Shown one piece after another: positions 45,629-53,335 of a DNA stretch of 64,000 bases (the stretch's first letter is position 1; every line of letters starts with the position of its first letter). Source of the DNA: Pseudomonas mosselii (GTDB lineage: Bacteria > Pseudomonadota > Gammaproteobacteria > Pseudomonadales > Pseudomonadaceae); the NCBI RefSeq assembly GCF_019823065.1, contig NZ_CP081966.1, positions 3,503,501-3,567,500 on the forward strand. The letters are read 5' to 3'. The notes beneath the pieces are model-generated. The model saw nothing but the letters and a program-made list of their open reading frames with translations. It did no database searches and was not told the DNA's origin. The position numbers and the translations under genes are program-made.

Positions 45629-46612
45629 TCAGGCCTGGCCCAGCGAATGCCCCTCGGCCATTGCCACGATCACCTTGCGCGGGCCTTCGAACGGCGCGCG
45701 GGCATGGGCGGCGAGCATGTTGTCGAGCATCATCACGTCGCCCTCCTGCCAGGGGAAGCTGATCTTGCAGTCCTCCAGCACCTGACGGATCTCGTCGAGC
45801 ACCTCGTCCTCGATGGGCGAACCGTCACCGTAGTAGACGTTACGCGGCAGGTCTTCCTCGTCGACGATGTCCAGCAGGCTCTCGCGCACGTCGGCCGGCA
45901 GGTTGGAGATGTGGAACAGGTGCGCCTGGTTGAACCAGACCATGTCGCCGGTCACCGGGTGCCGTGCCACCGCCTGGCACACCTGGCGGGTACGCAGCTC
46001 GCCGTCATCCTTCCACTCGCAGGTGATGCCATGGGCCCTGCAGTAGGCCTCGACCTCCTCCTGGTCCTCGGTGTTGAACACCTGCTCCCAGGACACGTCC
46101 AAACCGTTGCCGAAGTTGCGCACGTACATCAGGCCCTTGCTGACGAAGCGCTCGCGGATATGCGCCGGCACGCGACGATAGACCTCGCGACTGTCGGCGA
46201 TCGGCGTCTCGCCACCACTGCGGGCGGCAATCATGCTGTAGAACCAGATCTTCATCGGCCAGTCGCGGGAGTAGGCCTGCTCGTTGTGCAGCGGAATATG
46301 CTGGTGCGCCGGGTACTCGGTGGAGGTGTAGACCCCCTGGGTAACGTTGGTACGCGGTGTCGAGCCGAACTCGTAGTTGAGCAACGGATGACCGAAGCTG
46401 GCGGCGAACTGACGGAACTGCTCGGCGCCCTCCAGGCGGAATCCACGAAACAGGATGCCACCGTCGCGCGGCAGGTGTTCATCCACCAGCGCCTTGAGCT
46501 CGTCGAACACCTCCAACAGGTGGGTGTCGTCGTCACCCGCCTCCACCAGCAACGGCAAACGTCCCTGCTCCGGCAATAGCGGACGCACTGTAAATCCCAC
46601 AGCAACACCCAT
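45629..46612 (-). CDS. SyrP-like Fe(II)/2-oxoglutarate-dependent hydroxylase (Asp beta-hydroxylase)
   Basis: A 327-residue member of the TauD/TfdA fold. The iron-binding triad is visible: His109 and Glu111 in HNEQAYS, and His303 in MLAAHARAP, with Arg312 (GPRK) as the likely 2-oxoglutarate ligand. SyrP homologues in pseudomonad siderophore loci beta-hydroxylate Asp (or His) while it is tethered to the NRPS. Here two modules are predicted to load Asp, so beta-hydroxy-Asp in the pyoverdine is the likely outcome. I start at ATG 46612 because AGGAGG lies 7 bases upstream; the longer frame to 46768 would run through the predicted promoter. A PvdS-type promoter match precedes it, and fpvG is divergent. 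Confidence 0.9.
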   Translation of the reverse strand: MGVAVGFTVRPLLPEQGRLPLLVEAGDDDTHLLEVFDELKALVDEHLPRDGGILFRGFRLEGAEQFRQFAASFGHPLLNYEFGSTPRTNVTQGVYTSTEYPAHQHIPLHNEQAYSRDWPMKIWFYSMIAARSGGETPIADSREVYRRVPAHIRERFVSKGLMYVRNFGNGLDVSWEQVFNTEDQEEVEAYCRAHGITCEWKDDGELRTRQVCQAVARHPVTGDMVWFNQAHLFHISNLPADVRESLLDIVDEEDLPRNVYYGDGSPIEDEVLDEIRQVLEDCKISFPWQEGDVMMLDNMLAAHARAPFEGPRKVIVAMAEGHSLGQA

Positions 46613-46686
46613 GACGGGCCTCCTGTACACATTCGATGAAAGGGACCGGCGGCCCGTGGGCACGCTCGCGTCCGGTGATAGGAGGA

Positions 46687-46710
46687 CGTTTCGAAGCGCG
46701 GGCAAATTAG
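46687..46710 (-). promoter_or_regulatory. Predicted PvdS promoter of syrP
   Basis: Minus strand: CTAATT, then 16 bases, then CGT (TAATT 46710-46706, CGT 46689-46687). One mismatch to TAAAT-N16-CGT. It lies 74 bp before the syrP ATG. I found no equivalent box on the plus strand for the divergent fpvG gene. Confidence 0.65.
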
Positions 46711-46850
46711 TCGACCGTTCCCACACCCCGCAGGACTCCCTGGAAACACTTGCTTGCAATTGGCTCATCAGGTTTTGCCCTGCTCATGCGTCTCTTTCTG
46801 ATACGGCCGGGCTTTTGCCCCTGAACTTCGCCATTGACACTGCGTACCCC

Positions 46851-48044
46851 ATGTCGAAAAAGTCACGCTCGAAAATCTGGTTCCTCGTGCACAGCTGGCT
46901 GGCCCTGCCCATCTGGTTCTTCGTGCTGATCGTCTGCGTCACCGGCACCCTGGCGGTGATCAGCCGCGAGATCGTCTGGCTGGCCAACCCGGAAACCCGT
47001 GCCAACCCGCCTTCGGACGAGGCCCGGCGGCTTAACTACGACGAACTGCTGGTGGCCATGCAGCGCGATCAGCCCGGTATCGCCGTGGCCAGCCTGATGA
47101 CCCTGAGCGAAGCGCACTTCGCCATGCTGTCGGACGTCACCTACCCCGACGGCCGCACGGTACGGGTCTACGTCAACCCCTACACCGGGCATATCCAGGG
47201 CGTCACCCCGTCGTTCAACTTCGAGGAGTTCACCCGCGCCCTGCACGGCTGGTGGCTGGTGCCACACACCAACGGCTACAGCTGGGGCTGGTACCTGGTG
47301 TCACTGCTCGGCCTGCCGATGCTGGCCTCGCTGGTCACCGGGCTGGTGATCTACAAGCGGTTCTGGAAAGGTTTCTTCAAGCCGACCCTGCGCTTCAACC
47401 AAGGCGCGCGGATCTTCTGGGGCGATTTCCACCGCCTGAGCGGTATCTGGTCGATCTGGTTCATCGCGGTGATCTCCATCACCGGCGTCTGGTTCCTGAT
47501 CAAGGCCTTGCTCGCCGACAACCACATCTCCATCTCCAGCGAGCCGATCGTGCCGGTGATCGCCCGGGAAAAGGTGCCACTGACCGCCGACGGCAGCCCG
47601 ACGCCGATGATCAGCCCGGACGAGGCCGTGCGCATCACCCAGCGCGAGATCCCCGGCTTCGACGTCGACTATGTCGGTTTCCCCAGCAATGCCTACGCCC
47701 ACCTGAGCATCGGCGGCATCAGCTGGTATCCGCTGATGTACCAGAAGGCCGAGATCAACCCCTACACCGGCGAGGTGGACGCCACGCGCCTGCTCGCCGA
47801 CCGCAAGCCCCTGGAGTTCGTCACCGAGTCCATGCGCCCGCTGCACACCGGCGACTTCGGCGGCCTGCCGGTCAAGCTGATCTGGTTCTTCTTCGGCCTG
47901 TTGCTGAGCATGATGGTGCTCAGTGGCCTGCTGATCTGGAGCAAACGCACCGCCCTGGCCACCGCCAACGCACTCAAGCGCAGCCAGAAGCAGGCGCGGG
48001 TGGTCAAGGCGCCGGTTTCAACGGAGGTCACGTCCAGCCCTTGA
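46851..48044 (+). CDS. fpvG: FpvG-like PepSY membrane protein (ferripyoverdine reductase)
   Basis: A 397-residue inner-membrane protein of the PepSY-TM family. FpvG of P. aeruginosa reduces ferripyoverdine iron in the periplasm so it can be released. Membrane segments are at about residues 10-35 (FLVHSWLALPIWFFVLIVC), 145-170, 195-220 and 340-365. PepSY domains lie between them, with LHGWWLVPHTNGYSWGW and EFVTESMRPLHTGDFGG as conserved His-containing segments that may bind haem or iron. The start ATG 46851 gives the family N-terminus (SKKSRSKIW); the open frame continues upstream only into the divergent promoter region. It is the first gene of the fpv operon. Confidence 0.9.
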   Translation: MSKKSRSKIWFLVHSWLALPIWFFVLIVCVTGTLAVISREIVWLANPETRANPPSDEARRLNYDELLVAMQRDQPGIAVASLMTLSEAHFAMLSDVTYPDGRTVRVYVNPYTGHIQGVTPSFNFEEFTRALHGWWLVPHTNGYSWGWYLVSLLGLPMLASLVTGLVIYKRFWKGFFKPTLRFNQGARIFWGDFHRLSGIWSIWFIAVISITGVWFLIKALLADNHISISSEPIVPVIAREKVPLTADGSPTPMISPDEAVRITQREIPGFDVDYVGFPSNAYAHLSIGGISWYPLMYQKAEINPYTGEVDATRLLADRKPLEFVTESMRPLHTGDFGGLPVKLIWFFFGLLLSMMVLSGLLIWSKRTALATANALKRSQKQARVVKAPVSTEVTSSP

Positions 48045-48158
48045 AACATTTTCTTTCATTTGCCTTGGCAGCTTTCTGATTCTCATTCGTCCTTACTGAT
48101 GCAGCCTTCCAGGTTGAGCACAGACTCGACCGTATTTTTATATGCAGAAGACCGAGCG

Positions 48159-49358
48159 ATGGCCCGACAATCGAGAAAGAAATCCAATTCCAAGCTGTGG
48201 TTTTTGGTCCACAGCTGGCTTGCCCTGCCGATCTGGTTCTTCGTCCTGATCGTCTGCTTCACCGGCATGCTCGCGGTGGTCAGCCAGGAGATCGTCTGGC
48301 TGGCCAACGCCGATGTGCGCGCCAGCAAGCCCGACGACGACAGCCAGCGCCTGAGCTACCAGCAGGTGCTCGACGCCATGCACAAGGCCGAACCGGACCT
48401 GGCGGTGCGCTTTTTCAGCCAGCCGGACGGTTCGCACTTCGCCCTGCAGGCCTCGGTGACCCGCGCCGACGGCACCAACGCACTGCTCTACGTCAACCCC
48501 TACTCCGGGGCTATCCAGGGCCAGCGCCCGGACTTCGACTTCGAAGCGTTCACCCGCGCCCTGCACGGCTGGTGGCTGGTGCCCTTCACCAACGGCTACA
48601 GCTGGGGCTGGTACCTGGTGTCTCTGCTCGGGCTGCCGATGCTCGCCTCGCTGGTCACCGGGCTGGTGGTGTACAAGAAGTTCTGGCGTGGTTTCTTCAA
48701 GCCCCTGCGCACCGGCCACGGCCCACGGATCTTCTGGGGCGACGTGCACCGGTTGGCCGGCGTGTGGTCGATCTGGTTCATTGCGGTAATTGCCATCACC
48801 GGTACCTGGTTCCTGATCCAGGCGATTCTCGCCGACAACCACGTGACGATTTCCAGCGAGCCGATCGTGCCGGTGATCGCCCGCGAACAGGTGCCACAGA
48901 CCGCCGACGGCGGCCCCGCGCCGCGTATCGACCTGGACCAGGCGGCACGCATCGCCAACCAGAAGATCCCCGGCCTGGACATCAGCTTCATCTCGCTGCC
49001 GGCCACCGCCTACAGTCACTACAGCATGGGCGGGCGCGGCTGGTACCCGCTGATGTTCCAGACCGCCGAGGTCAACCCCTACACGTCCAACGTCGACAGC
49101 CAGTTCCTGCTCCGCGACCGCTCCACCCTGGAGTTCGTCACCGAATCCATGCGCCCGCTGCATACCGGTGACTTCGGTGGCCTGGCGATCAAGCTGATCT
49201 GGTTCTTCTTCGGCCTGGTCCTGACCCTGATGGTGTTCAGCGGCCTGCTGATCTGGACCAAACGCACCACCCAGGCCACCCTCGCCGCCCTCAAGCGCGG
49301 CGAGCGTCCGCGCTCACGCGCCACGGCCAGCCCAACCACCCTGGAGGCCCAACCTTGA
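48159..49358 (+). CDS. Second FpvG-like PepSY membrane protein (tandem paralogue)
   Basis: A 399-residue paralogue of the gene just upstream, with the same membrane layout and many identical segments (FLVHSWLALPIWFFVLIVC, GYSWGWYLVSLLGLPMLAS, ISSEPIVPVIARE, EFVTESMRPLHTGDFGG). Differences cluster in the periplasmic loops and the C-terminus. The P. aeruginosa operon has one fpvG, so this is an extra copy. It starts at ATG 48159 and ends in TGA overlapping the TTG start of fpvH by 3 bases. The 114 bp between the two fpvG copies contains no obvious PvdS box. Confidence 0.88.
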   Translation: MARQSRKKSNSKLWFLVHSWLALPIWFFVLIVCFTGMLAVVSQEIVWLANADVRASKPDDDSQRLSYQQVLDAMHKAEPDLAVRFFSQPDGSHFALQASVTRADGTNALLYVNPYSGAIQGQRPDFDFEAFTRALHGWWLVPFTNGYSWGWYLVSLLGLPMLASLVTGLVVYKKFWRGFFKPLRTGHGPRIFWGDVHRLAGVWSIWFIAVIAITGTWFLIQAILADNHVTISSEPIVPVIAREQVPQTADGGPAPRIDLDQAARIANQKIPGLDISFISLPATAYSHYSMGGRGWYPLMFQTAEVNPYTSNVDSQFLLRDRSTLEFVTESMRPLHTGDFGGLAIKLIWFFFGLVLTLMVFSGLLIWTKRTTQATLAALKRGERPRSRATASPTTLEAQP

Positions 49359-49891
49359 GCCAGACCGACACCCTGCCGCCAAGCGGCCCGAAGCAGCTGT
49401 GGCTGAAATGGCGCTTCCATTTGAACATCCTGCTGATCCTCATTCCCCTGGGCTTCATGCCCAAGTACTTCGCCGACGCCAGCCTGTTCCGCGGCGACAG
49501 CGGCCTGGGTGCCAATATCGTCAAGGATCTCAAGGTCGGGCGCTGGACCCTGGACCTGGCCGAACTGCGTGACGAAGCCCCACGCGCCGAGGGCCCGGCC
49601 GGCTACTTCAAGGCCTTCAACGCCGCCTGCACGAGCTGCGACGAAGGCGTCAAGGCCATCTACCTGCGGGTGGGCAAGCCGCGCAGCCTGCGTGCCGCCG
49701 GCACGATTTTCTTCGGCGCGCCGGCGCGCATGGGCACCGCGCTGCCGATCCCGCCGCGCACCCGCCCCGACGCCGACATCTGGATCACCATCGAAGGCTG
49801 GGACGGCAAGATGTACCAGGCCTCGGTGCCACTGGCCAAGGCATCCCCCGCCACCGCGGCCTGGCTCGAGAAACAAGGAGGCAACAAATGA
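49355..49891 (+). CDS. fpvH: FpvH-like protein (pyoverdine iron release complex)
   Basis: A 178-residue protein anchored by one N-terminal membrane segment (HLNILLILIPLGFMPKYFA), with the rest in the periplasm. It carries a CxxC motif in AACTSCDEGVK (about residue 90), which could serve a redox or metal role. In P. aeruginosa FpvGHJK act together to remove iron from ferripyoverdine. The start is TTG at 49355, overlapping the upstream stop, with GGAGG about 8 bases before it; no ATG fits. The assignment rests on position and size between FpvG and FpvJ. Confidence 0.8.
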   Translation: MSQTDTLPPSGPKQLWLKWRFHLNILLILIPLGFMPKYFADASLFRGDSGLGANIVKDLKVGRWTLDLAELRDEAPRAEGPAGYFKAFNAACTSCDEGVKAIYLRVGKPRSLRAAGTIFFGAPARMGTALPIPPRTRPDADIWITIEGWDGKMYQASVPLAKASPATAAWLEKQGGNK

Positions 49892-50205
49892 AACAGCTGA
49901 TGCGCAGGCTCGCCCTGCCCCTCTTGGCCCTGGCCGCCACCCCGGCGCTGGCGCACAACCCGATGTGCGAGTGCACCGAACACGGCGAACAGATCACCTG
50001 CAAGGGTGGCTTCTCCGACGGCAGCGGCGCTCCCGGCGTGACTCTGGACGTGATCGGCTACGACGAGCAGGTGCTGGTGGCGAGCAAGCTCGGCGACGAC
50101 TCGACCCTGACCTTCAAGCGCCCCGACGGTGAGTTCTACGTGCTGTTCGATGCCGGCCCCGGCCATGTGGTGGAAGTCGACCACGCCGACATCGGTGCGC
50201 CATGA
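49888..50205 (+). CDS. fpvJ: FpvJ-like small periplasmic protein
   Basis: A 105-residue protein with a clear signal peptide (KQLMRRLALPLLALAATPALA, cleaved before HNP). The mature N-terminus has three Cys in NPMCECTEHGEQITCKGG, then a small beta-rich domain ending GHVVEVDHADIG. It overlaps fpvH by 4 bases (ATGA) and fpvK by 4 bases, so translation is coupled. In P. aeruginosa FpvJ belongs to the inner-membrane/periplasmic FpvGHJK set for iron reduction. Cys and His at the mature N-terminus suggest metal binding; this is inference. Confidence 0.8.
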   Translation: MKQLMRRLALPLLALAATPALAHNPMCECTEHGEQITCKGGFSDGSGAPGVTLDVIGYDEQVLVASKLGDDSTLTFKRPDGEFYVLFDAGPGHVVEVDHADIGAP

Positions 50206-50771
50206 GTCGCGCCCAGGTGGTGCGCCCGGCCGGCGCCGGGCACGAGACCCTCTACGTGCTGTTGGCCGCGCTGCTGATCGTGGTGCTGGCCGCCAGCGTG
50301 GTGGCCGCGCGCGGCGAGCGCGAGGATGAACAGGCCATCGCCGCCCACCAGCTCGACGCCCGTCGCGACCTCAATGCCGCCGAACAGGGCATCCACACCG
50401 ACCTGTGGGTGGCCGTCGAGGAGATCCGTGCCCTGCGCGAGGATAACGGCACCGCCCCGGATGCACAGGCCCTGGCCGACGAGGGACTGCCGCCGTTCGT
50501 CAGCGACGCCAGCAGTCAGAGCCGCGGCAGCCACCAGTGGTCGCTGCTGGCCAACGGCGCCTACCTGGGCCGCAGCCAGGACGCCCAGGTGGCAGGCAGT
50601 TTCCTGGTGATCCTGCCCGCCGCCAGCGATGCCCAGCCGGATGTCTGGTTGCGCCGCGACAGCACCGCCCTACCCCCCGACGCGCTGGACAGCGACGCAC
50701 TGATCGCCGCCGGCTGGCAACAGATCGTCACCCACTACGACGCCGGGGTCACCCGTCAACACCGTCACTAA
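50202..50771 (+). CDS. fpvK: FpvK-like membrane-anchored protein
   Basis: A 189-residue protein with a single N-terminal membrane segment (ETLYVLLAALLIVVLAASVV, about residues 15-35) and a periplasmic domain (WVAVEEIRALRED..., GSFLVILPAASDAQPDVWLR). It resembles the family called DUF6162. Its place after fpvJ and before the fpvCDEF transporter genes identifies it as FpvK, the last of the four accessory proteins in iron release from pyoverdine. No catalytic motif is visible. Confidence 0.78.
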   Translation: MSRAQVVRPAGAGHETLYVLLAALLIVVLAASVVAARGEREDEQAIAAHQLDARRDLNAAEQGIHTDLWVAVEEIRALREDNGTAPDAQALADEGLPPFVSDASSQSRGSHQWSLLANGAYLGRSQDAQVAGSFLVILPAASDAQPDVWLRRDSTALPPDALDSDALIAAGWQQIVTHYDAGVTRQHRH

Positions 50772-50781
50772 GGACCTGCCC

Positions 50782-51693
50782 ATGCTCCGCTTCGCCCGCC
50801 GCACCCTGGCGCTGCTCCTGGCCTGCGCCCTGCCCGCCGTGGCCCTCGCCGACAATGGCAAGCCACTGCGCATCGGCATCACCCTGCACCCCTACTACAG
50901 CTACGTGAGCAACATCGTCGGCGACAAGGCCGAGGTGGTGCCGCTGATCCCGGCCGGCTTCAACCCCCATGCCTACGAGCCCCGCGCCGAGGACATCAAG
51001 CGCATCGGCAGCCTCGATGTGATCGTGCTCAACGGTGTCGGCCACGACGACTTCGCCGACCGCATGATCGCCGCCAGCGAAAAACCCGATATCAAGACCA
51101 TCGAGTCCAATGCCAACGTGCCGCTGCTGGCGGCCACCGGCATCGCCGCCCGCGGCGCCGGCAAAGTGGTCAACCCGCATACCTTCCTGTCGATCAGCGC
51201 CACCATCGCCCAGGTCAACAACATCGCCCGCGAGCTGGGCAAGCTCGACCCGGACAACGCCAAGTTCTACACGCAGAACGCCCGGGCCTACGCCAAGCGT
51301 CTGCGTGCTCTGCGCGCCGAGGCCCTGGCCAAGGTCACCCAGGCGCCGGACGCGACCTTCCGCGTGGCCACCATCCACGCCGCCTACGACTACCTGGTGC
51401 GCGACTTCGGCCTCGAGGTCACCGCGGTGGTGGAACCGGCCCACGGCATCGAACCGAGCCCAGCACAGCTGAAGAAGACCATCGACCAGCTCAAGGCCCT
51501 GGATGTGAAGGTGATCTTCTCGGAGATGGACTTCCCGTCAGCGTACGTCGACACCATCCATCGCGAGTCCGGCGTGCGCATCTACCCGCTCACGCACATC
51601 TCCTACGGCGACTACACCCAGGAAAAGTACGAGGTGGAGATGAAGCGCAACCTCGACACGGTGGTCCAGGCCATCCAGGAGAACCGCACGTGA
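50782..51693 (+). CDS. fpvC: FpvC: periplasmic metal-binding protein of the fpv ABC transporter
   Basis: A 303-residue cluster A-I (ZnuA/MntC-type) solute-binding protein with a signal peptide (MLRFARRTLALLLACALPAVALA). Candidate metal ligands sit where the family has them: His in GITLHPYYSYVSNIV, His in AGFNPHAYEP, His in VEPAHGIEPS and Glu/Asp in SEMDFPSAY. In P. aeruginosa FpvC is the metal chelator of the system and works with FpvF. Starting at ATG 50782, 10 bp after fpvK, it overlaps fpvD by 4 bases. Confidence 0.88.
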   Translation: MLRFARRTLALLLACALPAVALADNGKPLRIGITLHPYYSYVSNIVGDKAEVVPLIPAGFNPHAYEPRAEDIKRIGSLDVIVLNGVGHDDFADRMIAASEKPDIKTIESNANVPLLAATGIAARGAGKVVNPHTFLSISATIAQVNNIARELGKLDPDNAKFYTQNARAYAKRLRALRAEALAKVTQAPDATFRVATIHAAYDYLVRDFGLEVTAVVEPAHGIEPSPAQLKKTIDQLKALDVKVIFSEMDFPSAYVDTIHRESGVRIYPLTHISYGDYTQEKYEVEMKRNLDTVVQAIQENRT

Positions 51694-52436
51694 CCGCCGC
51701 CGCCAACCTCACAACCGCCAGCGGGCCACGCATCGAGTTCGACGGCATCGACCTCACCCTGGGCCGCACGCGCATTCTCGAGAACGTGCGCTTCAGCGTC
51801 GCCCCCGGCAGCGTGCACGCCATCGTCGGCCCCAACGGCGGCGGCAAGAGTTCGCTGATCAAGACCCTGCTCGGGCAGATGCCGCACCAGGGCCAGCTGA
51901 CCCTGCACTGGCCCGGTGAGCGTGAAGTGATCGGCTACGTGCCCCAGGCTCTGGAATTCGACCGCGGCCTGCCGATGACCGTGGACGACTTCATGGCCGC
52001 CATGTGCCAGCGCCGCCCGGCGTTCCTCGGCCTGTCACGGCGCGTACGCCCGGCGATCGACGCGGCGCTGGCGCGGGTGGGCATGCTCGACAAGCGCAAG
52101 CGGCGCATGGGCGCGCTGTCCGGCGGCGAGCGCCAGCGCGTGCTGCTGGCCCAGGGGCTGATCCCCGAGCCACAGCTGCTGGTGCTGGACGAGCCGATGT
52201 CGGCCCTCGACGAGGCCGGCATCCAGGTGTTCGAGCAACTGTTGCACGGCTGGCGCCAGGCCGGCACCACCGTGCTGTGGATCGAGCACGACCTGGAAGC
52301 GGTGCTGCGCCTGGCCGACCGGGTCACCGGGCTGAGCCGCCAGGTGCTGTTCGACGCCCCGCCGGCCCAGGCCCTGACCCCCGAGCGCCTGCTCGGGCTG
52401 TTCTCCGTCCACCCGCGCAGCGAGAGCCTTGCCTGA
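51690..52436 (+). CDS. fpvD: FpvD: ATP-binding protein of the fpv ABC transporter
   Basis: A 248-residue ABC ATPase of the ZnuC/MntB class. Walker A is GPNGGGKS (residues 47-54), the Q-loop is in YVPQAL, the signature is LSGGERQRV, Walker B is LLVLDEP and the H-loop is IEHD. All catalytic motifs are intact. The start is GTG at 51690, overlapping the fpvC stop. It powers import of released iron through the FpvE permease. Confidence 0.92.
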   Translation: MTAAANLTTASGPRIEFDGIDLTLGRTRILENVRFSVAPGSVHAIVGPNGGGKSSLIKTLLGQMPHQGQLTLHWPGEREVIGYVPQALEFDRGLPMTVDDFMAAMCQRRPAFLGLSRRVRPAIDAALARVGMLDKRKRRMGALSGGERQRVLLAQGLIPEPQLLVLDEPMSALDEAGIQVFEQLLHGWRQAGTTVLWIEHDLEAVLRLADRVTGLSRQVLFDAPPAQALTPERLLGLFSVHPRSESLA

Positions 52437-53335
52437 TGAGTTTCGAATCGTTCCGCCAACTGGTCCAGGACTGGGCCACCGCTGGTTACCTACCGGAAGC
52501 CCTGGCCTACGGTTTCGTGGTCAACGCCCTGCTGGCGGGCCTGATGATCGGCCCGGTGCTGGGCGGGCTGGGCACCCTGGTGGTGGTCAAGCGCTTCGCC
52601 TTCTTCTCCGAGGCGGTCGGCCATGCCGCGCTGACCGGCGTGGCCATCGGCATCCTGCTCGGCGAGCCCTACACCGGCCCGTACGGCAGCCTGTTCGGCT
52701 ACTGCCTGCTGTTCGGCATCCTGCTCAATTTCCTGCGCAACCGCACCGGATTGTCCCCGGACACGCTGATCGGCGTGTTCCTCTCGGTGTCGCTGGCCCT
52801 GGGCGCGAGTTTGCTGCTGATGCTGGCCGGCAAGATCAACGTGCACATCCTCGAGAACGTACTGTTTGGCTCGGTGCTCACCGTCAGCGCCCATGATCTG
52901 CTGGTGCTGGGCATCGTCGCCGTGCTGGTGCTGGCCTTGGCCCTGCCGCTGTACAACCGCATCATGCTGGCCAGTTTCAACCCGCAGCTGGCGGCGGTGC
53001 GCGGGGTGGCGGTGAAGACCCTCGACTACCTGTTCGTGGTGCTGGTGACCCTGGTCACCGTGGCCTCGGTGAAGGTGATCGGCGCGATCCTGGTCGGTGC
53101 CCTGCTGGTGATCCCGGCGGCGGCGGCGCGGCTGGTCAGCCAGTCGCTCAAGGGCTTCTTCTTCGTCTCGGTGATCATCGCCACCCTGAGCACCCTGCTC
53201 GGCATCCTGCTGCCGATCGTCTTTGACCTGCCAGTGCCCTCGGGCGCGGCGATCATCCTGGTCGCCGGGATCTGCTTCGCCCTCGCGGCCCTGGCCCGCG
53301 CCCTCGTCCCCCGCCTGCAAGGAAACCCGGCATGA
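52436..53335 (+). CDS. fpvE: FpvE: permease of the fpv ABC transporter
   Basis: A 299-residue protein with about eight membrane segments, of the ABC-3 (ZnuB/MntB) permease family. The conserved segment IGPVLGGLGTLVVVKRFAFF near the N-terminus and VKVIGAILVGALLVIPAAAA at about residue 220 are typical. The ATG at 52436 overlaps the fpvD TGA by one base; a longer frame from 52004 lies inside fpvD and is rejected. It forms the inner-membrane channel for the metal delivered by FpvC and FpvF. Confidence 0.92.
   Translation: MSFESFRQLVQDWATAGYLPEALAYGFVVNALLAGLMIGPVLGGLGTLVVVKRFAFFSEAVGHAALTGVAIGILLGEPYTGPYGSLFGYCLLFGILLNFLRNRTGLSPDTLIGVFLSVSLALGASLLLMLAGKINVHILENVLFGSVLTVSAHDLLVLGIVAVLVLALALPLYNRIMLASFNPQLAAVRGVAVKTLDYLFVVLVTLVTVASVKVIGAILVGALLVIPAAAARLVSQSLKGFFFVSVIIATLSTLLGILLPIVFDLPVPSGAAIILVAGICFALAALARALVPRLQGNPA

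Noticed and set aside
46591..46614. TAAATCCC on the plus strand as a PvdS box for fpvG
   Set aside because: The -35-like part is good, but no CGT lies 16 bases downstream and it sits inside the start of syrP, 240 bp from fpvG.
48078..48090. TGATTCTCATTCG between the two fpvG genes as a Fur box
   Set aside because: It covers only about half of the 19-bp Fur consensus and I see no symmetrical partner, so I do not annotate it.
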